Assembly (NCBI RefSeq): GCF_002776525.5 | Contig: NC_045452.1 | Location: 24,233,407-24,297,406, forward strand | Direction: 5' to 3' | Length of the DNA: 64,000 nt | DNA from: Piliocolobus tephrosceles | Lineage: Eukaryota > Chordata > Mammalia > Primates > Cercopithecidae | Made by a program: the position numbers and the translations under genes | Notes under the pieces: generated by a model | Told to the model about the DNA's origin: nothing | The model's database searches: none | Seen by the model: only the letters and a program-made list of their open reading frames with translations | In this document: in pieces, positions 44,548-54,359 of the stretch | Layout of the letters: the number at the start of each line of letters is the position of its first letter | How positions within the stretch are numbered: the stretch's first letter is position 1

Positions 44548-44722
44548 TGTGGGGCTGGGGCTGGGCTGGGCTGGGCTGGGGGTTGGGGGCTAGAAGCTGG
44601 GCTGGGCTGGGCTGGGTACTGGGGCCTGGGGGCTGGGCTGGGCTGGGTGTTGGGGCCTGGGAGCTGGGCTGGGCTGGGCTAGGTTGGGTGTGGGGGCTGG
44701 GGGCTGGGCTGGGCTGTGGCTG
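44548..44722. repeat. GGGCT-rich minisatellite
   Basis: About 175 bp built from GGGCT pentamers in at least four larger units of roughly 31-40 bp. Each starts GGGCTGGGCTGGG and ends GGGGGCT or GGGAGCT. G-rich on plus, C-rich in NFAM1 RNA. Runs of three to five G make G-quadruplexes possible. Confidence 0.88.
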
Positions 44723-45535
44723 TTTGTATGGGATCCAGGCCCTCCAGGCCCTTTGCCTCCTGCTGCCCAGTGGGCAATGGTGCCAACCCCAGTGGCCATC
44801 CAAATGGCAGAGGCGTGAAGTCAATGCCGAGGCCTTCCTCCAAGCAGGCTGAGGCTAGAGCTGAAGTTAGCGTCCCTGGACCTGGACCTAGTCTGAGAGT
44901 CCTGGACATTGGGGGTGATGGGTGAGATCTGGGGGTGTTGTTCGGGAAGGAGCACACTCCGTGGAGAAGCAATTCAGCTCTAGACCAGGCACTGGCAATG
45001 GGGAGCCCCTAAAGGCCTTCCTCACCAGGCATCAGAGTCGTGTGTCAGAAAGGTCCCTCCGGGGACAGCTCGGAGCAGGAACAGGAGCAGGAGGGACTGG
45101 AGGCTGACAGCGAGATCAAGGATGCTGGGCCAGGCTGGGCTGGGACAGAGTCGCCAGGCGGGTGGGGGGTCTGAGTGCTGCTGCTGAAGGAGGATGCAGA
45201 TCACATCCGGATGCCTCACATTTGCTACTGTCTCCCCTTCCCTGTGCTGGGCCCCGTGGACCCCCGGACACCGTGGGAGGTAAGAACAGGCTTCTGCCCA
45301 TCATATAATAGGTGACCCCTGAGCACCTACTGTGTGCTGGGCGCCAGGAGGCTCCAGAGTGACAATAATCACAGTAAAAGGTGGCCATGAAGGCACTGGA
45401 GAGACTCAGAGGAGGAAGATAGGGAGGTTGGGATGGGACAGGAAAGAGGGGAGGTTGCAATTTTGAAAGGGAAGTCAGGAAAAGGCTGCACCGAAAGGTC
45501 CCATTAGGGCAGAGAGCTGAAAGAACGAGGGAGCG

Positions 45536-45858
45536 GGCCGGGCGTGGTGGCTCACGCCTGTAATCCCCAGCACTTTGGGAGGCTGAGGAGGGCAGATCAC
45601 CTGAGGTCAGGAGTTCGAGACCAGCCCGGCCAACATGGTGAAACCCCGTCTTTACTAAAAATAGAAAAATTGGCTCGGTGTGGTGGTGGACGCCTGTAGT
45701 CCTAGCTACTTGGGAGGCTAAGGCAGGAGAATCGCTTGAACCCAGGAGGTGGAGGTTGCAGTGAGCCAAGATTGTGCCACTGCACTCCAGCCTGGGCAAC
45801 AGAGCAAGACTCTGTCTCAAAATAAATAAATAAATAAATAAATGAAATAAATAAATAA
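45536..45858 (+). mobile_element. Alu with AAAT tail
   Basis: Starts 'ggccgggcgtggtggctcac', tail (AAAT)n. Confidence 0.9.
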
Positions 45859-45859
45859 T

Positions 45860-45977
45860 GTTTTTCATGAGGTCTCACTATGTGGCCCAGCTGGTCTTGA
45901 ACTCCTGGCTTCAAGTGCTCTTTCTACCACAACCTCCCGATTAGCTGGGATTACAGGTGCATACCACCACATCTGGT
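45860..45977 (-). mobile_element. Alu monomer-like fragment
   Basis: 'ggtctcactatgtggcccag' to 'taccaccacatctgg'; old left-arm or FLAM-like. Confidence 0.7.
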
Positions 45978-46188
45978 CCTTACTGATTTTTTTGGTCTGT
46001 TTTCTCAATTTTTAACAGAAGTTAGTTAAAATCTGCCAGTATGATTGTGGATTTGTCTATTTCTCCTTTTAATTATGTCAGTTCTTGCTTTTTATTCATG
46101 TGGAAGAGTGCTCATGGCATATTATGACATGGGAAAAAAAAAAAAAAGCTGTACTGCTTCAATTTGTTTTTTAAAAAACTTGACCTAT
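45978..46188 (-). mobile_element. L1 ORF2 fragment, antisense
   Basis: 'tatgattgtggatttgtcta', then 'ttctccttttaattatgtca' is a known antisense L1 phrase. Confidence 0.7.
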
Positions 46189-46482
46189 TCTTTGGGAGGC
46201 CGAGGTGGGCGAATCTCACCTGAGGTCACGAGTTCAAGACCATCCTGGCCAATATGATGAAACCCCGTCTCTACTAAAAATACAAAAATTAGCCAGGCGT
46301 GGGGGTGCACGCCTGCAGTATCAGCTACTTGGGAGCCTGAGGCAGGAGAATCACTTGAACTCAGCAGGCAGAAGTTCAGTGAGCCGAGATCACGCCACTG
46401 CACTTCAGCCTGGGTGACAGAGTGAGACTCTGTCTCAAAATAAATAAAAATAAATAAAATGAATTTAAAAATAAAAGAAAAA
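46189..46482 (+). mobile_element. Alu, 5' truncated
   Basis: Begins at 'tttgggaggccgaggtgggc'. The flank 'aaaaaacttgacctatt' (ends about 46190) recurs as 'aaaaaacttgacatatt' near 46798, enclosing this and the next Alu. Confidence 0.88.
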
Positions 46483-46768
46483 GGCCGGGCGCGGTGGCTC
46501 AAGCCTGTAATCCCAGCACTTTGGGAGGCCGAGACGGGCAGATCACGAGGTCAGGAGATCGAGACCATCCTGGCTAACACGGTGAAACCCCGTCTCTACT
46601 AAAAAAAAATACAAAAAAACTAGCTGGGCGAGGTGGCGGGCGCCTGTAGTCCCAGCTACTCAGGAGGCTGAGGCAGGAGAATGGCGTAAACCCGGGAGGT
46701 GGAGCTTGCAGTGAGCTGAGATCCGGCCACTGCACTCCAGCCTGGGCGACAGAGCGAGACTCCATCTC

Positions 46769-46797
<29 letters not shown>
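46483..46797 (+). mobile_element. AluYR-like (Old World monkey type)
   Basis: 'ggctcaagcctgtaatccc', 'gagacgggcagatcacgagg', 'ggcgtaaacccgggagg' and 'gagatccggccactg'. Inserted in the A-tail of the previous Alu; tail of AAAAG units. Confidence 0.9.
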
Positions 46798-46802
<5 letters not shown>

Positions 46803-47089
46803 CTTGACATATTAAAAGCATGAATTCGGGGTGGGTCAGACAGACCCACCAAAACCCCCATCCAAGCCTTGTCCTTTTGCTTACTGGGTCTGCTACTTAC
46901 ACTTTCTGAGTCTTAGTTCCATAATCTGCAAAATAGGGTGAACAGTACAATACTGGTTTACAGCTTGCAAACATGCTATGATTTCTTCCATCCGAAATTC
47001 CCTGAGCCCGCATTCCCCTCCAGCTCCCTGCCCTTTCTCCACAGCACCTTAGAACAGAGTTCCTCCAGCGTTGACAGGGCCCTCTCACC

Positions 47090-47605
47090 TTCAGCCCCTC
47101 TCCCTCTCCTTTCTGTTTCTCTCTATAGGCTTGCAGCCCTCCTCTTCGCCAGAACCTTCCTTCTCAGGGTCACCATTGACTCCACATTGTTAAACCAATG
47201 GACGGTTCTCAGCCCTCACCTTCCCTGATGAATCAGCAGCATCGACACCCTTGAGCTCTCCCTCCTCCTAAACACACTTTCTTCACTTGCTTCCAGAACA
47301 TTCCAGAACATTCCAGAACTCCTGATCCTCCCCTGCCTCACCACCACACCTCCTCAGTCCCTTTCATTTGTTCCTCTTCCAGAACCAGTGGAACCCTGAA
47401 CTGTAAAGATTGGCGTAAAGGTTGGAGCCCATCTTGGGACCCTTTTTCTTCTTCACTCCCTTCGCTGGGTGATCTCATTTAGCCACAAGTTTCTGAAGAC
47501 CATCTATATCCTGACAACTCCCAAGTTTATATTTCCAGCCCAGACATCTCCTCTGAACTCCAGAGTCAACCCCACTTGAATATCTAAACAGCATCTCTCT
47601 CAAAC
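47090..47605 (+). mobile_element. L2/CR1-type LINE coding relic
   Basis: 'caccattgactccacattgt', 'cttgagctctccctcctcct' and 'tgggtgatctcatttagcca' resemble the L2/CR1 reverse-transcriptase C-terminal region. Frame broken. Contains the TTCCAGAACA array. Confidence 0.6.
47291..47319. promoter_or_regulatory. Perfect six-subunit heat shock element array
   Basis: Three tandem copies of the 10-mer TTCCAGAACA (last base differs in the third) give TTC and GAA blocks alternating every 5 bp, six in all. HSF trimers bind alternating nGAAn pentamers (known); six inverted pentamers could take two trimers. Binding in vivo is inferred. Lies in NFAM1 intron 4. Confidence 0.7.
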
Positions 47606-47614
47606 CAACTCAGA

Positions 47615-47914
47615 TTTTTTTTTTTTTTTTTAAGACAGAGTCTTGCTCTTGTCGCCCAGGCTGGAGTGCAAAGGCACAATCTCGGCTCACTGCAACCTGT
47701 GCCTTCCAGGTTCAAGTGATTCTCTTGCCTCAGCCTCCTGAGTAGCTGGGATTACAGGTGCGCGCTACCACGCCTGGCTAGTTTTTGTATTTTTAGTAGA
47801 GATGGGGTTTCAACATGTTGGCTAGGCTGGTCTCGAACTCCTGACCTCAAAGGATCTGCCCACCTCGGCTTCCCGAAGTGCTAGGATTACAGGCCTGAGC
47901 CACTGCACCCAGCC
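47615..47914 (-). mobile_element. Alu
   Basis: Poly-T start, ends 'gagccactgcacccagcc'. Confidence 0.9.
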
Positions 47915-47934
47915 AAAAAAAAAAAGTTTAATTA

Positions 47935-48530
47935 GTAAGGATCAATTATTAATCCTTAATGAATGAGAGTGCTCATTCAATAGTTTTGAATGTCTAATTA
48001 TATTATGGCTATGTGGTGTTTTTTATTTTTACCTAATTCCACGGTGATCAGAGAGTACATTCTGTGTGGTTTTTAATCCTTTTGAATTTTTTGAGACTTG
48101 CTTTATGGCTCAGTTTATATTCTGTGTGCACTTGAAAATAACATGTACCATGCCTGGTTGAATGAGTATTCTATATATGTGAATTAGTTCAAGTTTGTTG
48201 ATCATGTTGATAAAACATTCCATATCCTTATTTTTATTTATGTATTTATTTATTTTTTGAGACCGAGTTTCACTCTTGTTGTCCAGGCTGGAGTGCAGTG
48301 GCGCGATCTTGGTTCATTGCAACCTCTGCCTCCCGGGTTCAAGCATTATCCTGCCTCAACCTCCCGAATAGCTGGGATTAAAGGCATGCGCCACCATGCC
48401 CAGCTAATTATTTTGTATTTTTAGTAGAGATGGGGCTTCTCCATGTTGGTAACGTTGGTCTTGAACTCCCAACCTCAGGTGATCCACCCGGCTCACTCGG
48501 CCTTCTATATCCTTATTAATTTAAAATAAT
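47935..48530 (-). mobile_element. L1M ORF2 fragment, antisense, split by Alu
   Basis: 'acggtgatcagagagtacat', 'tgagacttgctttatggctc' and 'ttctatatccttattaattt' (resuming after the Alu at about 48504). Confidence 0.75.
48240..48503 (-). mobile_element. Alu
   Basis: Poly-T start and antisense body; shortened 5' end near 'ccacccggctcactcgg'. Confidence 0.87.
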
Positions 48531-48650
48531 TTTTTAATGGGGTCTTGCTATGTTGCCAAGACTGGTCTCAAACTCCTGGGCTCAAGCAATCCTCCCACCT
48601 CGGCCGCCTGAGTAGCTGGGATTATAGGTGTGTGCCACCACACCACATTA
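48528..48650 (-). mobile_element. Alu monomer-like fragment
   Basis: 'ggggtcttgctatgttgcca' to 'gtgtgccaccacacca'; FLAM/AluJ-like. Confidence 0.7.
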
Positions 48651-48988
48651 AGCAAATCACATTTAAGTAACCAGTGAGGCAAGGAAGAATTCTTAATGGA
48701 AATTTTAAACTGAAAGATGATGAAAATGTGACATCAAAACTTGTGGGATGCAGCTAAAGCCCTATTAAAGGGAAATTCATGCTGTAAGTGCAGAAATTAG
48801 AAAAGAAGAAAGATAGGACATTATTTAAGTATCCACCCAAAGAAGGAAGAATACATTTATAAAAAACCTTCCCCGGAGACTGGGAAACAAGACAAGGATG
48901 CCTGCTATCATCACCTCTATTCACCATGGTTATATCAGAGACCTCAGGCAGTACAATAAAGTGAAAACAAAAATAAAGTATCAGGATT

Positions 48989-49290
48989 GGGCTGGGTGCG
49001 GTGACTCATGCCCGTAATCCCAGCACTTTGAGAGGTGGGAGGATCACTTGAGCCCAGGAACTCAAAACCAGCTGGGGCAATATAGTGAGACCTCTTCTCT
49101 ATGAAAAATTTATAAATTAGCCGAGTGCGGTGTCTTACACCCATAGTCCCAGCCACCTGGGAGGCTGAGGTGGGAAGATCACTGGAGCCCAGGAGGTGGA
49201 GGTTGCAGTAAGCCGAGATCACACCACTGCACTCCAGCCTGAGTGACAGAGAAAGACCCTGTCTCAAAAAAATAAATAAATAAATAAAAC
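48989..49290 (+). mobile_element. Alu
   Basis: 'gggctgggtgcggtgactca' start, tail (AAAT)n. Confidence 0.88.
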
Positions 49291-49291
49291 A

Positions 49292-49617
49292 GGCCAGGTG
49301 TGGTGTCTCACGCCTGTAATCCCAGCAGTTTGGGAAGCCAAGGTGGGTGGATCACCTGAAGTCAGGAGTTCGAGACCAGTCTGGCCAACATGGCAAAACC
49401 CTGTCTCTACTAAAAATACAAAAAGTTTAGCCAGGTATGGTGGTGGTCGCCTGTAATCCCAGCTACTCAGGAGGCTGAGGCAGGAGAATCACTTGAATAG
49501 GGGAGACAGAGGTTACAGTGAGCTGAGATCGCACCATTGCACTCCAGCCTGGGCAACAAGAGCAAGACTCTGTCTAAAATAATAATAATAATAAATAAAA
49601 ATAATAATAAATAAAAT
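49292..49617 (+). mobile_element. Alu
   Basis: 'ggccaggtgtggtgtctcac' start, tail of AAT units. 'tcaggattgg' before the pair and 'gaggattgg' after it mark the duplication. Confidence 0.88.
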
Positions 49618-49696
49618 AATGAGGATTGGAAAGGAAAAAGTAAAACTTGCATTATTCATAGATGACATGACTAGGTTCATAGAAAATCCAAAGGAA

Positions 49697-49977
49697 GGCT
49701 GGGCGCGATGGCTCACGCCTGTAATCCCAGCACTTTGGGAGGCCAAGGCGGGTGGATCACAAGATCAGGAGATCGAGACCATCCTGGCTAACATGGTGAA
49801 CCCCTGTCTCTACTAAAAATATAAAAAAATTAGCGAGGCATAGTGGCTGACGACTGTAGTCTCAGCTACTTGGGAGGCTGAGGCAGGAGACTGGTGTGAA
49901 CCCGGGAGGCAGAGCTTCCAGTGAACTGAGATGATGCCACTGCACTCCAGCCTGGGCGATACAGCGAGACTCTGCCA
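49697..49977 (+). mobile_element. AluY-like
   Basis: 'ggctgggcgcgatggctcac', 'gatcgagaccatcctggcta'; tail became a purine microsatellite. Confidence 0.9.
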
Positions 49978-50070
49978 AGAAAGAAAGAGAGAGAGAGAGA
50001 GAAGGAAGGAAGGAAGGAAGGAAGGAAGGAAGGAAGGAAGGAAGGAAGGAAGGAAAAAGAAAAGTAAAGA
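49978..50070. repeat. (GA)n(GGAA)n purine microsatellite
   Basis: Alu tail expanded to GA, then about 13 GGAA/AAGG units at about 50001-50054. An all-purine run that can form triplex DNA. Confidence 0.92.
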
Positions 50071-50074
50071 AAGT

Positions 50075-51824
50075 GAAAATGGGGACAACACCTTTACCCT
50101 AAAACCTTATCAAGAGGATTGATAAAATATAACAGGTGTAAAGTCCTACCATGATCCTGGCACATAGTAGCCACACAACAAATGGCTCTTGATATCATCA
50201 TCATTGTTGTGACTGTCACTCTTCTCCACCCAGGCCCAACCTCAGCTGGTAGACCCTTATGTCAAGGGCTTAGCAAAGTTCTATGACCTCTACTCTCCAA
50301 GCTGCCTTGCAACCCTGCAGGCAGTTAGGTCTCTCCACCTCACTCCAGAGAAGTCGGCCTGAGTCCTAGAGACTTCGAAACCCAGGCAAAAAAGAAGCTC
50401 TGCTCAAAAGAGCTCTTCCATTAAAAATAATCTCACAGAAGGATATTTATTCGTGTGGAAAGATGTTCATGAGATGTTCATGAAAAAAAATAGCTGCATT
50501 ACTCCAATTAAAAAAGAAGTATGTGTGAATGTGTCTGGGTTTCTTTGTATGTATTTATAGAAAAAATACTGGAAAATATATTAGTCAATGTTCCTAGTAT
50601 TTATCCTGGAAGAAGATGGGATTAGGATGCTGGTTATTTTCTTCATATATATATATCTCTCTCACATATGTGTATGTTGGGGGAGAGGGAAAGTGAGAGC
50701 GACAGGGAGAGAGAGAAATATTTTCATCTAACAGTTGACACCAGAATCCCTGGTAGGGAAAATACCACTATGAGATGCTGGGAGACAGGAGAGAGTATGA
50801 GGGAGTCTCCGGCCGCATGCAAAGCCGTGGCTGACGGAAACTCCCCGGGATGGGGAAGCTGAAAGCCCTTTGAGAACCGTCACATTTCACTTGGGACTGT
50901 TGGCACTGCCCCACAGGGACATTTCCTTGGCCTCGCCGCTACCTGCCCCATCCTCAGCAGACAAGGCCATATCCTAGACATCCTCTGTGTGGCATTTTGT
51001 GGCGTTATTAGAGTGAGTCGATGTTGTAGGAACAGAAATGGCAGCACGTACGAGCAGAATCCAAGCGCCAACACAACCAGGGAGCGTGCACCTAGGGAGC
51101 GTGCACCTGGGGAACCTGCAGGGCCCCAGAAGGGCTGTGTGCCTTCCAGGCGTGGAGTGGGGAGCCCACCTGGTGGTGCCAGATCTCACGGCATGGGGAC
51201 CCCAGCTGGCACTGGGTGGCATTTGTTCTTCACTTGCTCTACTTGGAGCATATGTTGCTTGTGGAGTTGAAAGGAACATAGCAAAAAGAGTGTTCCCAGC
51301 CCTCCCAGGCCCCAGCCACTGGGCAGAGGGCTGCATGCTGGCTGGTTGGCCGGGCTGGGGTGGCCTGGCCTCCTCGGCCCCTATGCTGCACCTACCGTCC
51401 ACTTCCTGAAGATGCACCCACATCTCCAGGAAGATTGTTTTGGAAAATGCCTATGACACAGCAGAGAGTGGAACAAACAGGGTCCCAACGCGTGCCTCTG
51501 CTGTGACTGTGACCATGTAAGACAATGTCTGCATGTGCTAGGAGGGGAGGGAGAGCAAATAATTAAAAATCACTGATGTGTTAGGGGCGTGGGATGGCGC
51601 CTGACCTCTTCCTCTTTTTGTGATTTTTTGTTGTTTGTGCAATAAGAACAGGAGGAAGTGGTAACAGCTGTTTTGTCAGATGAAGGAGTTTCCTTCATTC
51701 CTCACCAACCTGTGCCCTCACTACCCCTTGTCCCAGAATGAGGGGCTGTGCCAAGGAGGGGAACAGGGTATGGAGGGCACCTGACATTCTTATGCCTTCC
51801 AGGGGCCCCGCACGTGTCATCTCT
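50075..51824. other. Mostly unique intronic sequence
   Basis: AT-rich to 50600, (TA)n and (GA)n at 50646-50720. 51080-51109 is a 15-bp tandem duplication (GGGAGCGTGCACCTA type). No exon recognised. Confidence 0.45.
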
Positions 51825-51935
51825 TTTCAGCTTCATAGAAATTCCATGAGGTGAGAATTGTCCCCGTTTTACAGATGAGGAACTTGAGGCTAGGAGAGGT
51901 CACACAGCCAGTACAAGACTGAGCCAGACAGACCC
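51825..51935 (-). mobile_element. MIR SINE fragment
   Basis: 'gttttacagatgaggaactt', then 'gaggtcacacagccagtaca', 65 bp from the ITAM-1 exon. Confidence 0.8.
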
Positions 51936-51999
51936 TGGTACAAGACAGACCCTGCCTCAGGCCTGAGAGAAGTGGAGAGAGTGGGGCGCCGGGACTCAC

Positions 52000-52098
52000 T
52001 GTGTAGACGGATTCTGAAGGAGGCTGCTTGGGGCTGCTGGCAGATCTTGGATCTGAGCACTTCCTGGTGGGGTCCATCCCTGGACCCCGCATCTGCTT
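52000..52098 (-). CDS. NFAM1: NFAM1 cytoplasmic exon with first ITAM tyrosine (probably exon 4)
   Basis: This 99-bp exon encodes 33 residues in phase 0/0. The acceptor reads CTCCCTACAG and the donor ACA|GTGAGT, both on the minus strand. The peptide starts K-Q-M-R-G-P-G, completing the basic stop-transfer run of the previous exon. A Ser/Pro-rich linker (R-S-A-S-S-P-K-Q-P-P) follows, and the exon ends E-S-V-Y-T. That tyrosine is the first ITAM tyrosine; the +3 leucine comes from the next exon, so the ITAM is assembled only by correct splicing. Compared with the human protein as I remember it, there are a few substitutions near the membrane and in the linker. No frameshift or stop is seen. Confidence 0.93.
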
Positions 52099-52520
52099 CT
52101 GTAGGGAGAAAGCAGTCAGGGCCAGGGAAGAGTGGCTCTCATCTTCCTCCTCGCACAGATCCCACCAGGGGAAAGGATGGCAGATTGTCATGAGGTCACA
52201 CAGAGATTCGTCACTCAGTCCCTCCCACTCACCCTCTCCAGGGCAACATGGCAAATGCCTACAAGACCTGTATCAAGCCATTCCTGCACCTGGAGACACA
52301 GGAAATGGAAAAGGCCCACACGAGGTGTCCCTGGACAGAGCACCTGGCTGGTAGGGACACAAGCTACTGGGCCCAGTGCCAGTAGGGCAGGGCCCCAGGG
52401 ACCGAGCCGGCAGCTGCGGGTGGGCCCCTAGTGGCGCCAGCCAGGTCCCGTGTCCAGTCCTGCTCTGCTGTCACTGGCTCTGGCCTTGAGAGAGACACTT
52501 CCCCTCTCTGGGCCTTGGTT

Positions 52521-52841
52521 TCTTTTTTAATTAATTAATTTATTATTATTATTATTACTATTTTGAGATGGAGTCTTGCTCTGTCGCCCAGGCTGGAGTG
52601 CAATGATGTGCTCAGCTTACTACAACCTCCACTTCCTGGGTTCAAGCGATTCTCCTGCTTCAGCCTCCCCAGTAGCTGGAAATATAGGCGCGTGCCACCA
52701 TGCCTGGCTAATTTTTGTATTTTTAGTAGAGACGGGGCTTCACCATGTTGCCCCGAATGGTCTCGATCTCTTGACCTCGTGATCTGCCCACCTTGGCCCC
52801 CAAAGTGCTGGTATTACAGGTGTGAGCCACCATGCCCGGCC
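52521..52841 (-). mobile_element. Alu with TSD
   Basis: (TTA)n-modified T-run, antisense body. 'gggccttggtttctt' and 'gggtcttggtttctt' flank it. Confidence 0.9.
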
Positions 52842-53089
52842 ATGGGTCTTGGTTTCTTCAGCAATAACCCTCCTTTGTGAGATTGTTGCAAAGATACAAG
52901 GAGGGCACAGGGAGTCGGTGCCTGGTGCTTAGGAGGTGGTGCTTACAAGGCCCTTGGTCAACCAACACACACTTGATAGCACTGGCAAGCCAGGTAGTGT
53001 GAGGGGGTAGGCACCGTCCCTATCCTCTTGGAGTTTAGGGACCAGTGAAAAGATGGAGGATGAACCAGTAGTTTTGCCAAAACCTGGTA

Positions 53090-53287
53090 TGTGGGTTGAC
53101 CGCCAGGCACAGAGCCTCTGGCACATGAGGAGGAAACCAGTGCCCCACTGGGCAGAAGCGATATTGAAGGTGAAATCCCGAGGGCAAGAAGTTCATTTAG
53201 CAAGAGAGGGAGGAGGGAGCCCCAGGTAGAGGGAACAGCATGTGCCAAGGCCTGGAGGTCTCGAGGCACTTGGAGAAGATCAGCATA
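53090..53287 (-). mobile_element. L2-like antisense fragment
   Basis: 'gtagagggaacagcatgtgc', then 'caaggcctggaggtctcgag'. Confidence 0.6.
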
Positions 53288-53614
53288 GGCTGGGCGCGGT
53301 GGCTCATGCCTATAATCCCAGCACTTTGGGACTCGGAGGCTGGGTCGGGTGGATCACCTGAGATCAGGAGTTTGAGACCAGCCTGGCCAATATGGCAAAA
53401 CCCCATCTCTACTAAAAATATAAACGTTAGCCAGGTGTGGTGGTGTGCGCCTGTAATCCCAGCTACTCAGGAGGGTGAGGCAGGAGAATCGCTTGAACCC
53501 AGGGGGCAGAGGTTGCAGTGAGTCGAGATCACACCATTGCACTCCAGCCTGGGCGACAGAGCGAGATCCCGTCTCAAAAAAAAAAAACAAAACAAGAAAT
53601 AAAAAAAATAAAAG
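53288..53614 (+). mobile_element. Alu
   Basis: 'ggctgggcgcggtggctcat' start; A-rich tail with (GA)n. Confidence 0.9.
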
Positions 53615-53924
53615 AGAGAGAGAGAGAGCGGTCAGTGTGTGACCGGAGAGGGAATCCTGCCTGGGAGGTGCAGGCATGGCGTGGCAATGCAGTCTGTGTG
53701 AAGAGCATAGGAAACATCTGAGGACTGGAAGTGGGAACGCCAGGGTCAGAACTGTGCTGGAGAAAGCTCCCGCTGGTCACAGTAGAGGCTGGGTTGGGCC
53801 TGCTGGGAAGGTGAAGGCTGGGAGAGTCAGGAGGCGGTACAGGCGGCCCTCCAGAGGCAGAGGGAGATGGCCTGGACACCCCCCCTCATTGCAGGCACCA
53901 CACTGCCACTGCTGACAGTAGAGC

Positions 53925-54075
53925 CACAACTGCCTCATCTCAGGGCAGAAGCTAATTAAAAACCCTGGCCTCCTGCCAAACCCCAGCCCATTTACTGCGG
54001 GATTAGCTGTTGAGAGCTACTTAACTCGCAGGCAGAAGCCGGCACCACCCCCAGTCACAGCTCATAATGGCTCAG
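53925..54075. promoter_or_regulatory. AT-rich motif island in intron
   Basis: GCTAATTAAAAACC, GGGATTAGCTG and CATAATGGCTC within 150 bp of GC-rich unique DNA; candidate conserved element. Confidence 0.3.
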
Positions 54076-54359
54076 AGCATGGAACCAGGTAGGGCTCTCA
54101 ACACCTGACCTGCCTTCTCTCACACGCCCTCACCGCAGGTGAATCTTTCCACCCTCTCTGCTCTGTACATGAGGGCGTGAAGGCTGAGACAGGGCAGGTG
54201 ACTTGCTGAGGCCCCGCAACCAGGAAGTGGCAGAGGCAAGATTTGATTTGAATCCAGATCTGTGTTTCACCAAGATATTGACGAGACAGGAGCCGGAGTT
54301 TTCACTGCTCTGCTTAGTTAGAACGCGTAAGCCTCACAGACACAGAGAAATGCTGGCGT

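Larger units (their letters stand above)
48655..49696 (+). mobile_element. L1 ORF2 fragment, sense, split by two Alus
   Basis: 'ttgtgggatgcagctaaagc', 'agacaaggatgcctgctatc' and, after the Alus, 'attggaaaggaaaaagtaaa' encoding F-I-D-D-M where active L1 reverse transcriptase has F-A-D-D-M. Rearranged and interrupted; not functional. Confidence 0.8.
42078..51999 (-). other. NFAM1: NFAM1 intron between the two ITAM exons
   Basis: GT-AG intron of 9.9 kb separating the two halves of the ITAM. It holds a C21 homopolymer, a GGGCT minisatellite, L1 and L2 relics, about ten Alus, a purine microsatellite and a heat-shock-element array. Stretches 43370-44540, 44725-45530 and 50075-51820 are mostly unique with no exon I can recognise. 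Confidence 0.85.

Noticed and set aside
45116..45868. 250-codon minus-strand frame
   Set aside because: First half is an Alu translation; the rest is intronic NFAM1 sequence without splice support.
49619..49696. Possible functional reverse transcriptase (F-I-D-D-M)
   Set aside because: Only a short L1 ORF2 fragment, altered in the conserved box and interrupted by Alus.
52415..52445. CTCF-like sequence (CCACTAGGGG on minus)
   Set aside because: The following bases break the GGCGC part of the core, so the match is not strong enough to report.
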